Shown one piece after another: positions 26,196-36,491 of a DNA stretch of 64,000 nt (positions are counted from its first letter, which is position 1; every line of letters begins with the position of its first letter). The notes below the pieces were generated by a model. It did not search any database. It was given only the letters and a program-made list of their open reading frames with translations, and was not told where the DNA came from. The position numbers and the translations under genes are program-made. Origin of the DNA: Erodium maritimum (taxonomy: Eukaryota > Streptophyta > Magnoliopsida > Geraniales > Geraniaceae); assembly GCA_963921825.1 (NCBI GenBank), contig OY997594.1, forward strand, positions 15,629,001 to 15,693,000. Reading direction: 5' to 3'.

Positions 26196-28890
26196 ATGGG
26201 AAGCATGGATCATGATGATGTAGAGTTCGGATTCGAATATGAAGATGACGAGACTATTACAGAAAATATAAGCACTCAAAAAGTTTGGATCCCTGAATGT
26301 GGGGATGAGCTAAAGCCTCGGAAGAATATGAACTTTGCCTCCTTAGAGGAAGATATTATTTTCTACCAAACGTACGTGTTAAATTGTGGGTTTGGGATAC
26401 GTCGAGGCGCCGAGAAGAAGAAACCAAGGAGTAACACGATCTTTTTAAAGTACATCTATTGTGCAAGACAAGGAGAACCGTTTGTAGGAGAAATCGAAGG
26501 AGGTGCCAATGACAAGATAAGAAAGAGGTATATAATGTCTACACGAACATGTTGTATGGCAATGATGTCTTTGAAGGAGACTGAAAATGAATATACCGTA
26601 TATGAGTTCAGAGAAGATCACAACCACCCGTTACAGTGTAAGCGTGATTTCCAATATCTGAGGTCAAATAGGAATTTATCACCAAGGCACAAGCAATTTA
26701 TTATAGACTGCTCAAAGGTGAATTTAGGAGCTACGAAGGCGTTCAATCTTTACAGCCAAATAGTTGGGGGTCCTAGCAAAGTAGGAGCATGTCCAAATGA
26801 CTTCAAGAATTTTCAGCGGGATCTCAAAGTGTACATTGGAAAGAGTGATGCGCAGATCACAATTGACCAATTCCATACTAAAGAAGACTATTCTAGCGAC
26901 TTCTTCTTTGAGTACAAAGTAGGTGCTGGTGATCGGCTAAGTCACCTTTTTTGGGTTGATTCAAGGTCGAGGAAGGATTACGAGCTATTTCGTGATACGA
27001 TATTGTTTGATTCAACTTATCGATCAAACAGGTAAAATCATTTCTCAGTGTATGATAAATTTTTGTTGTTACTTTGATAAACCATATTGTTTCAGTTGAC
27101 AAACCTGAATCTGGGAATGATAAAACCTTGTTTGAGGCTTGATAAAAAGTCACTCTTTGTTGATAACTTATTTATTTTTGTTGCATGTACTCGATGGTCT
27201 TTGCGTCATTCACTGGGGTAGACAACCATAACAAGTCAATCGTATTTGGGGCCGCTTTACTAGCCAAAGAGGATGTTGAATCTTTTGTTTGGTTATTCCA
27301 AACATTCCTCAAAGTTATGAACATGAAAGAACCGATCTGTTTTATAACTGACCAAGACCCAGCAATGAGAAAAGTTTTTGAAGAAGTGTTCGCACAAAGT
27401 AGGCATCGCCTGTGTATGTGGCACATAATGCAGAAGCTTCCTTCTAAAGTAAGTTTCATTTTGGATTTATATGGTGATAAATTACAAGTTAGGAGGTACA
27501 TATTTGTTTGGTCGAGCGTCATAAATATGTTATTCTTCTTGCAGGTGCCTCATAATGTATACCATGAGACAAGTTTCAAGAAGAAATTTAAGGCATTGGT
27601 GTGGAGTAACTACACTGAAACAAATGAGTTTGAGCTGAGTTGGAAGTCTTTGATGGAAGAATTCCAACTACATGATCACACTTGGTTGTCTTCTATGTTT
27701 GAAATACGGGATAGGTGGATCCCTGCATACTTCCGAGGGCTGAAAATGAGTCTACTCCTTAGGACTACATTAAGATCAGAGAGCGAGAACAGTGCATTTG
27801 GTCAATTCACTAACATGTATCTTTATTTTGGGAGAATTCATACACCTTTAGGATTGATAAATATTTCATGAGGTGCTGATAAATTATGAATTCTTGGTTG
27901 ATAAATATTTATGTGGATACCGTGTTGTTTGCTGATGATATATATTCCTGTGGTGATAAATGTTTCATGAAGAACTGATAAATATGCAGTCTTGATTGAT
28001 AAAAAAAATTGTTGTCCAGGTGCCTTACACTGGTTGAGTTCATGTAGCGTTTCGATACAATTATTGAAGGGCAGATACAAACACAGTTACACCTTGACTT
28101 CCAGTCACGCACACTAGCTCCAAACTTCATATCTTTATCTGAAATTGAGAAGGACGCTTGGAGGATTTACAGCCGCACAATATTTGACATCATAAAGTAA
28201 AGCGTTGTGGGAACAACCTTCAAGTGTGAGATCAAGTCGTGTGGTGAAGGGGATGGGAAGAAGATATATGAAGTCAAACACAAACATGGTAGCAAAACAT
28301 TTATTGTGGTGCAAAGTTTACCTGGGAACCACTGCACATGCTCTTGCATGAGATTTAAAGGATTCGACATCGCTTGCTTGCATATCTTTTTGGCTTTGCA
28401 AACATCTATGGTTGATCACATCCCAGAGAGCTTGATCACACAACGATGGACAAAGGATGTACGCAAGAATGCTGAGATATCTACAGAATCTGAAGATTCA
28501 CAACCAACTACCTATAGTGAGTGTAAGAAAATTATATCAGATATATGCTCGATGCTTCAATCTTGTGTTATTCATCCAGCAGTGAACGCTGCAAAGTTGA
28601 AGGAATTTGCAGAACAAGTAAGGGACTTCAAGAAGCAACTGAATGATGATGAAGCTGATGATTTTGCATCAAGCACAACACATGAACTTCAGACTTTGAC
28701 AGAGCTTTCTAAACCTTCACAAGTTATTGTCAAGCTCCCACAACAATAAAGGACAAAAGGTTGTGGAAAGAGAATACAATCAGGGATGGAAAAGTCCATT
28801 GAAGAAGCTAAGAAAAGGAAGCGCACTTGCAAGGTTTGTGGTCAACCAGGTCATGACATCAGGAAATGCCCCCAAAATAACAAAGAATGA
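26196..28890 (+). pseudogene. mudrA-like: MULE transposase (FAR1-like domain, DDE core, SWIM and zinc knuckle)
   Basis: Exon 1 (26196-27031) encodes an acidic N-terminus, then a FAR1-type region ending EFREDHNHPL, and FDSTYRSNR with the first catalytic Asp. Exon 2 (about 27187-27448) has FTGVDNHNKS, FITDQDPAMRKV (second Asp) and CMWHIM. Exon 3 starts after TTGCAG at 27545. Later come ENSAFGQF, the SWIM finger CTCSC...ACLH (28336-28380) and a zinc knuckle CKVCGQPGHDIRKC (28828-28869), with the stop at 28890. It would bind the terminal repeats and cut. It is broken: stops occur in the conserved frame at 28045, 28198 and 28747, and the intron 1 acceptor reads CAT instead of CAG at 27184-27186. 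Confidence 0.9.
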
Positions 28891-29440
28891 AGTGATAAAT
28901 CTTTAAGTTCTGTTGATAAACTGTGTTCAAAAGGTTGATAATATGTGTGTTTCTTACTACTGACTCTGTCAGGTTCACAACTTGTGCAACATTCAAATTT
29001 TATTGATAAATTCTTCAAGTAGTCTTGATAAAAATGTGTTCAAAAGGTTGATAAATAGAATATTATTCTTACTTCCGCCTATCTGTGTGGTGCAAACAGT
29101 TGATAATTCCCATTGGATTAGACATGATAAATTTGTTCAAGCAGTTGATAATTTCTGAAGACATGTATGATAAAAATCACCTTCAATCATGATTAACTCT
29201 GGATATAAAATCAATCCAGATGAACTGATAATACCCGAGAAACTAGTTGATAAAACAAGTTATTACAGTTGATAAATCTGTTCAAGCAGTTGATAATGTC
29301 TGAAGACATGTATGATAAAAATCACCTTCAATCATGATTAACTCTGGATATAAATATCTATCCAAATGAACTGATAATGCATGAGAAACAAGTTGATAAC
29401 ACAAACATATTACAATTGATAAATCCTGTTGTCAGATCTG
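27032..29440 (+). repeat. TGATAA-rich introns and 3' spacer of the MULE transposase
   Basis: The word TGATAA (usually within TTGATAAA) recurs about every 15-40 bases in the introns 27032-27183 and 27840-28015, and densest in the 3' spacer 28890-29440, where I count 19. It is missing from the exons between. Nearly all copies are on the plus strand. The 5' leader (25850-26170) is rich in the same word. See findings. Confidence 0.85.
29130..29424 (+). repeat. tandem duplication of about 150 bases
   Basis: The block with CAGTTGATAAT, GAAGACATGTATGATAAA, TCACCTTCAATCATG and AACTCTGGATATAAA occurs twice in a row (about 29130-29279 and 29280-29424) with small differences. It lies in the TGATAA-rich spacer. 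Confidence 0.85.
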
Positions 29441-29516
29441 ATAAGGCATTGAAACTTTCAGGATCATTCATGTCCACAAAAAACTTAAACATGTTTGTAC
29501 ATTTCATACAATATGT

Positions 29517-29518
29517 CC

Positions 29519-29549
<31 letters not shown>

Positions 29550-29554
29550 AAAAA
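29517..29554. repeat. C23 followed by A15
   Basis: A run of 23 C (29517-29539) is followed at once by 15 A (29540-29554). The exact lengths may be a sequencing artefact. Confidence 0.9.
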
Positions 29555-30316
29555 CTAAAGTGATCAACAAAGTCATTACACCTTCAAAAAAACATAAACC
29601 ATAACAACAACACTATTTTGTCATGTACCAAGTGCTACACGGTTCTTTCCAAAGAACCTGAAGATACTCCATCGCCTTTGGTTTGTTCCTTCATCTGGAA
29701 ATAACTCCTAATCCTTGTCTCATTAATTATCGTTCATGTGCTGCTTGGGTATGTGCAGAACTTCATGAGATAGCGATGCCTCAGGTTTGCTAGTTGATCA
29801 GCCTATATGCACAAAAAAACCAAAACTAGTTAAACGCGCAACAACAACATATACAAAAAGACGATCTTACATTGTTTTTTAACATTGGATACCCACAAGC
29901 ACTGTCGCTCTGACCCATATATCGTTCCATGTGGAACATACAATACACGCCGCAGTCGATTTTGTTGGCGTTGCTACTCCAATCTATCTTCAGACACCTT
30001 GCACTTGCATTTTTAATTTTCATTGAGAGTGTAGCGTCACACTTTTCCAGAAATGCAGAAATCCTATTCTTCTACCAATTATAGAAAACATACACACATT
30101 AGAAACTAAAAAGGTGCATAATTTAATAACTAAATTACATATATACTTACCAAATTGGTAATTTTGTTCCCATATTTGGCCCTAAAGTTCGACCCCTCCG
30201 AATTATCAATTACAGAAATAGTGTGTCTCTTCATATTGATGCATACCAAGTAATAATGATTGCATGCATGAATTGGGAAAAACACCTGTAGTTGATAAAT
30301 GAAGCATACCAATGTG

Positions 30317-30536
30317 CAGTGGCAGAGCTAGGTAGGGCCCGGGGGGCACGTGCCCCCCCCCCCCTCAAATATTTTTTTTTGAAATTTTGCTACTAATTTT
30401 TGATTTTTTTTGAAAAATACCCCTTAAATTCTTATAATTTTTTAGTTGTGCCCCTCCTCAATTTTTTTTTGACGTTGTGTATTACTATTGAAATTTTTTG
30501 GTGCCCCCCTTACCAAAAAACCTAGCTCCGCTACTG
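30317..30536. mobile_element. hAT-type MITE, 220 bp, with CCAATGTG duplication
   Basis: The ends CAGTGGCAGAGCTAGG and CCTAGCTCCGCTACTG are inverted repeats, and the 8-base CCAATGTG lies on both sides (30309-30316 and 30537-30544). Inside are a GGGGGCACGTGCCCCC palindrome and T-rich sequence. It sits between peptidase exons of the Ulp1-like gene. Confidence 0.93.
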
Positions 30537-31916
30537 CCAATGTGGTTACACACATGCAAAAGAATATAAGCATAGATAGGCCCAAAAAATAGAGAGAGAA
30601 TTATTACCAAATCAGTGGCAGTGATATCCACATCCGGGTACATACCCAACTCGATTTCAATTTGTTCAGCCCAACTTCCATTCTTTGCATCGGTTAACCC
30701 AACCTGACAATAAAAGGGATGCAAAATGATATACAAATTCCAACATTACTCTTATTAAAGAGACAACAAATTATATGAACTAAACAACTTACACTTGCAT
30801 ATGGTATGAAAAAAAACCTCGAAGGTTCGTCTGGTGTTCTCTTATCTTCCATGCAATTAAGATAAGCTGACCATCCAATAAGGACACCCATCCTTAATTC
30901 TGACCCAACTCTCATAGAGCACAAATCCTTTCTCATCACCCCTAGATTACCATCCATTACTTCAAACACCATATCCCTGCAAAAAAAACACATATGCATA
31001 TAACTTGACACTTGACAATATTGATAAAATGTCCAGATAGGGTTGCTAAATCTGTTCAGCATTGGTTGATAAAATTGTCAAAGATAGGGTTAACAAAAGC
31101 TAAAATTGGGAGTTGATAAACCTACCTAACAACATTGATAAATTGTTCAGATATGATTGATAACAAATGTACAGACATATTAAAAATGCAATATTTGTGA
31201 CTGATAACCCTACTGTAAATGCTTGATGAGGAAGTAAAGTCATAGTTGATAAAAAGAAAGGCATCGTTGATAAAAATGAAAGTCATGGTTAATAAAATGC
31301 CACACACTGAGTTGATAAACCTACAAGACAATGTTGATAAAAATAAATTAAAAGACAGGGATAGCACAGTACTAGTCGTCTCCCCGCTTATCATTAAGAA
31401 GCCACTCCATCCACAATTTCTAATCAGTTAATGAAGAATCCACATATGTCGTTCTTTTGTCTGGAATTTCCGATGCAACTTCCTTCCTTGTTGGCCTTTT
31501 TTTTGTACTTCGGGATGATCTCTCTTGTTTCTTGTCTTTACCCTTCTTTCCGCTGACTACATCTTCACATACTGTACTTCCTTCATTGATTACTAGCCTT
31601 TTCTCAATACTTCCGGCCGTTCTCTCTTGTTCTTTCTCTTTGCCCTTCTATAAACTGAGCAATCTTTCACACGCTTCTCTCTCTATCTCACTGACTTCCT
31701 CAAGCCCTAGGCTGAATGTTGGCATGCCACAACCTTCTATCTCCGCTCCATTAACCTCTTCCTCAACTTCCGCAACCCTCACATTAACATCAACTACAAC
31801 TTGTTCACCTACATCAATAGCTCCATCCTGTTCACTAACACTATCACCTCCTAACCCCTCTTCCAAAATCTCCTCACTCACATTGTTATTTTCTCCCCCA
31901 ACATAATCAGTTTCAA

Positions 31917-31920
<4 letters not shown>

Positions 31921-31997
<77 letters not shown>
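31921..31997. repeat. (CT)38 microsatellite in the Ulp1-like gene
   Basis: A perfect CT run of 38 units plus one C; read on the minus strand it encodes an Arg-Glu repeat. The open frames on its two sides are in different phases, so its length decides whether they join. Confidence 0.95.
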
Positions 31998-32000
<3 letters not shown>

Positions 32001-32497
32001 CTTGCATCATGTTGACCACTACTCTTACTGTTCACTTTAGTTGCAGCCTTCATCGCTGCATCAAATGTTTTGATAACGTCTGGATGGTTAAAAAAACGGT
32101 CTTGTGTGGACTCTTCAATATCATGCTCGGGTTGAGCCCCCAACATCTCGTTGACAACATCATTCAGTCTCAGAATAGTGACAATATAAGAGAAGGTTGA
32201 AATTGCATTTCTAATGGTTTCCTTAAAAGCCACAAAGCAATCAACAAGCTGTAATGCTTGATTCGCCAAGTTTACAATGCATTCCTGCAAAATTTACAAC
32301 AAAAAAATGTCAGCGGTAAACAAATATCATCAACTTCACACACAAAGTATTTTGATTATACCTCTTGTTGTACTCCGGGAATGACATTATCTGTTTCCTT
32401 TGGCACGTACGGGTCTTTCTCGATATAACCTCCCCCGAATGAGGCATACTTCCTTTCAAGAAGCTCCTGGTTTTTCAAATGCTCACTTGTCCAACCT

Positions 32498-35400
32498 TGT
32501 AAGAACCGCCCCCGGTCGATCTCGGACGAACCGGTAGAATTCGACGAAGTTGGACTTTCGCCCAGAAAAGTCAACCGATGACTCCGGAAGTCATTCGGAA
32601 CCTTTTCGGGGCCCAAAAGGCTTAGCCACCATCACGGTTAGCTTAGTTGGGCCGTTACCTTTCGTTTGACTGTAATATTGGTTAGGTCAACTTTTGGTCA
32701 AACTCGAACTTTTTATCGGCTAAATTCGATAGAAATTTGGACTGCTGAAATTTTATTAGAGAAAGGTGGCTCCCACAATTCCACTTGCCATTAGAGTCTT
32801 GGATGAAAACAAAATGGGCTCAAATGACCTTTTACCCCTCCCAAATGCCTTTAAATGGATAGAACTTTAGAGGGCTTTTTGGTAAATTGGATTCCTAGGT
32901 CATTTAAAGCAATTGTGGGAGACAATTCAGCTCATTCACAATTGTTGCAGCCGAAAATAGCTAGAGGGAGAGAGAGAAGAGAGCTCCATAACTTGAGCAA
33001 GAAGAGAGAGAGGAAGGGGAGGAACTTTAGCTCATTTCTTCACCAAAAGCTTCCTAGCTTCATCATCTCATCATCCTCAAGGTTTGTATGCTCTTATCTT
33101 CTCATTTCATCTACTTTCTATTTTGGGTTTTTGTTGGTTTTGGTTAGAACTTTAAGAACTAGCTCCCTTGGTAGTTGATTGTTGATGTTGGAGAAGAATT
33201 AATGAAGTTTAGGTTGGTTTTGTTGAAGTTTTGATGGAACCCATTGAGGGTGTTGAAGTTTGGAGGTTTTGGATGACTATTTTGAAGCTTGTTGAAGCTG
33301 GAAGTGGAGTTTTTGTTGGGGTTTTTGCAGAATCCGAGTTGGGGTAGAAGGGAGAAGGTTCTGGTCTGGTTCGGCACGGAATGGGACCCGGAGAGGGCCA
33401 CGTTCCGGCACGGCACGCGACACGGAACGGGATGGATACCAGCACGGTACGCGGCGCGGAACGAGCTGGACTCCGGCACGGCACCTCGCACGGTCCGTGT
33501 CTAATTCCGGGCCGGTGCGTCGCGCGGTCCGTGTCTGGAACCGGGCCGGACTGTGACGCGGTCCGTGTCTGGCTACGGGCCGGTCCGCGATGCGTTCCGG
33601 ATGGGATTCCGGGCCGGTCTGTGATACGGGACGAGCCAGGTTCCGGGCCAGGTTTCCAGAAGCTGTAGGTTGACCTAATTGGGCCTAGTTTGGGCCCAAA
33701 TTCGTTCCTTTGACCCGAGAGTTTCACTTAGAGCGTTCTGAAGTAGATTAGTGTGAAAACCACCTTTGGCTAGTTGTAAATTTTAGTATTGTTTGTGATC
33801 CAAGACCGTGTACCCGAGCTCGAAAGGAGAAGGAGACTTGGACCCGAGTGAAGACGGAGAGGAAGCTAGCTCGGACTTTAGCAGCTATGAGTATTGTTAG
33901 AGGAAGACCTCGAGGTAGGGAAAGTACTAAACTCCTCTCGTAACTTAATGTTTTAGTATGCCTATTAGGTCAATAAAATCGGAAAGGTCCTAGATTGCAT
34001 ATAGAATGCGAATAACTAGAATAATCGTCTTTCAATTACTAATAACCGGACGTGTCTAGTATGCATGTATAGGATGTGAATAACTAGTTTAACTCGCTTT
34101 CAATACTTGGGAAATTGCCGTGCTGGTAGAAAGGCCGAGATGAGCCATAGGATTGGTTGTGGTTGCCTCACATGCATTGCTTGCTTAGTCCTTAGGATAA
34201 ATTAAGCGTCTAACGAAACTAGGGAAATTGTATGTTTAAATGATTAAATGATTGAACGAATGCTTGAATTATTGAATGATCGAATGGATGCTTGAATGAT
34301 TGAGTGTGATTGATTGTGCCAAACGGTATGATCGGGTGAGTGATAGACCGATGGAACGTGGTTGGTAAGTATGCCGGTAAGCGTAATTAGTGGTATGAAT
34401 TCCATGTGGTGTGTATTGATGAACCTGAGGATTTCTAAGTTTGATTATACGATGTGTTGGCATGTTAGTCTTTTGTGTGTGTTTTAAGATGGTTTGTGGT
34501 CCGGCATGATACCTACATCGAGGGGGAATTCCGATGTGGGGTAGTATCATGGTCAACAGATGGTTTACCCTGCGGGGAATTGGATGGTTGACCCTGCGGG
34601 GCATTGGATGGTTTACCATGTGGGGAATTGGTTGTTTGACCCTGCGGGGCATTGGATGGTTTACCCTGCGGGGAAGTGGTTGTTTGACCCTGCGGGGCAT
34701 TAGATGGTTTACCCTGCGGGGAATTGGATGGTTGACCCTACGGGGCATTGGACGGTTTACCCTGCGGGGAATGGTTATCTTTTGATTCACCCGAGTGTAT
34801 GCGTCCTACGGGAGCATTCCGGGAAGGTTACCTTGTTTCACCCCGATGACCTATGGTCCTTTGGGGGCATTTCCGAGAATCCCGACGATATGTGTCCCTC
34901 AGGGATGTTTCCGGTAGCCCCGATGTATGTGTCTCCTCTAGACCGAGGGGAAATCTGACATGACACGAGTACTCTTGTGGATCGGAGTATGGGATCCGAC
35001 ATGACACAAGAACCTACCGTGGATCGGAGTATTGGGATATGAGTGGTTGGTGTGATATTTACTTGCCCCCATTTTAGTAGTCATTTGATACTTACAACGC
35101 TTTTCACTTATTCTCTTAAAGTTACCGTTATCCTTAAGAATGTAACATTATTCTTATCTTTATCTATTATATATCATCTTATTGATTAATAGTGTTAATT
35201 GCAATTTGTGTCGTCGTGCTAAAGCAGTTTTATTACTAAATTGGAGGTTAATTTGTTTATGATTTTCCCTACTGAGCGTAAGCTCACTCCCTGTTGTTTT
35301 ATCTAATGTTTGTACAGGCATGCTTGATGATTAGTGGACTCGAGGCTCGGGAGCTTCTGGATAGTCTGGGTGTTTGGTATTAGTGACGTCATTGGTCATT

Positions 35401-35592
35401 TGTAATGAACCGCATATTTTACGTACTCTATTTAGAGCCTTGACTCTTATTTACGATTTGGAACATATTATTTGAGTATTTGATCGGAACCTATTTGAGC
35501 ATTTAATCGGTTTTATTATTATCTTGTTACTATTTAATTATCAACTCAAGTCACGTCTTGAGTCCGGCCAAAACCGGATTTGGGGCGTGACA
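32498..35592 (+). repeat. solo gypsy LTR (3,095 bp) with AACCT duplication
   Basis: It begins TGTAAGAACCGCCCC and ends GGATTTGGGGCGTGACA. AACCT lies directly on each side (32493-32497 and 35593-35597). It is in plus orientation and related to the LTR at 3739-6724. It splits the Ulp1-like gene of the MULE. GC-rich repeats of CGGCACGG and CCGGGCCGG type (33370-33660) give long chance frames. Confidence 0.95.
34558..34775 (+). repeat. alternating 24-bp tandem array in the solo LTR
   Basis: Nine units alternate between a TTTACCCTGCGGGGAA type and a TTGACCCTGCGGGGCA type, giving a two-unit higher-order period of about 48 bases. Related single boxes occur in the LTRs at 4500-4680 (reverse) and 38380-38570. 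Confidence 0.88.
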
Positions 35593-35689
35593 AACCTATA
35601 ACAGAAGGTTGGTCCCTATCAACAATTCTTTTCTCTAGAACTACACGATCGACATAGTATAGCTGCACAACACCAAAAAATGAACATGT

Positions 35690-35860
35690 GACTTCTGCCA
35701 GTGATAAAACCATGAAACAGAGATGATAAAAACATGGTTTAACATTGATAAAAAGGGTGAGATCAGAAAATAAAACATGTGACTTCTGACAGTGATAAAA
35801 TCATGTAACTGAGATGATAAAAATCAGTTTCATAATGATAAAACACAACATGAAAGGGAG
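35690..35860 (+). repeat. TGATAAA cluster (right arm of MULE)
   Basis: Several AGTGATAAA and GATGATAAA words within 170 bases, all on the plus strand, although the gene here runs on the minus strand. Part of the element-wide pattern. Confidence 0.8.
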
Positions 35861-36491
35861 ATCAGAAAAATAAGACTAACCATCAAAAAAGTCATTGGAT
35901 CGGCATAGAATTTCTCTCCGGTATGTGATTTCTCCCATTTCTTTTGGCTTTCAAGGAGACCATCAATGAGATATGAACACCAGTTGTACTCCGCAATAGC
36001 ATTTGGATCCTCAATTACATACAGGACTGTGTGATTCACATAGCTCCCACTTATGCCTTCTATCATTAGTGTTGAGAATAAAACCAGAAAATTACACTTG
36101 AACATTGCATCTCTTCCACTTTGATTCTTCATTTTGTTGATCACCAGAGTGATCGTTACATCAAAGACTGAATGCGCCTTCTCGAACTGCTCCAACCACC
36201 GCTCAACAACTGGACAATTCTCAGTCCGACTTGCAACAATTGGACGCCCCCCCAAAGGGGATCCCCTATGTCTCCCAGACATTTACATCGCTGACGTGTA
36301 AAAACTTGTCATGCCCAATTTTCAGGCACCTACTGCCGGTATGGAAATTACTCGCAAGAAAAAACCCCAAGGCTTGAGGTAATTCCTTCACCTGCAGTTG
36401 AAAAAGGCTAGAAAACCCCATCTGAATGATAGCCACCCTCTGATCATCTGTCACACTCGATGAAATTTACCAGGGATTTTGGTGATGTCCT

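Noticed and set aside
28885..29440. TGATAA words as bacterial DnaA-box-like origin (TTATCAACA is close to TTATCCACA)
   Set aside because: The context is a plant Mutator-like element; the similarity is to a short A/T-rich word and nothing else suggests an origin.
29517..29554. Poly-C/poly-A tract as a functional element
   Set aside because: Homopolymers next to each other are more likely replication slippage or sequencing noise; no other signal.
33209..33727. 172-codon minus-strand ORF as a gene
   Set aside because: It falls entirely inside the solo LTR at 32498-35592 and reflects CGGCACGG repeats.
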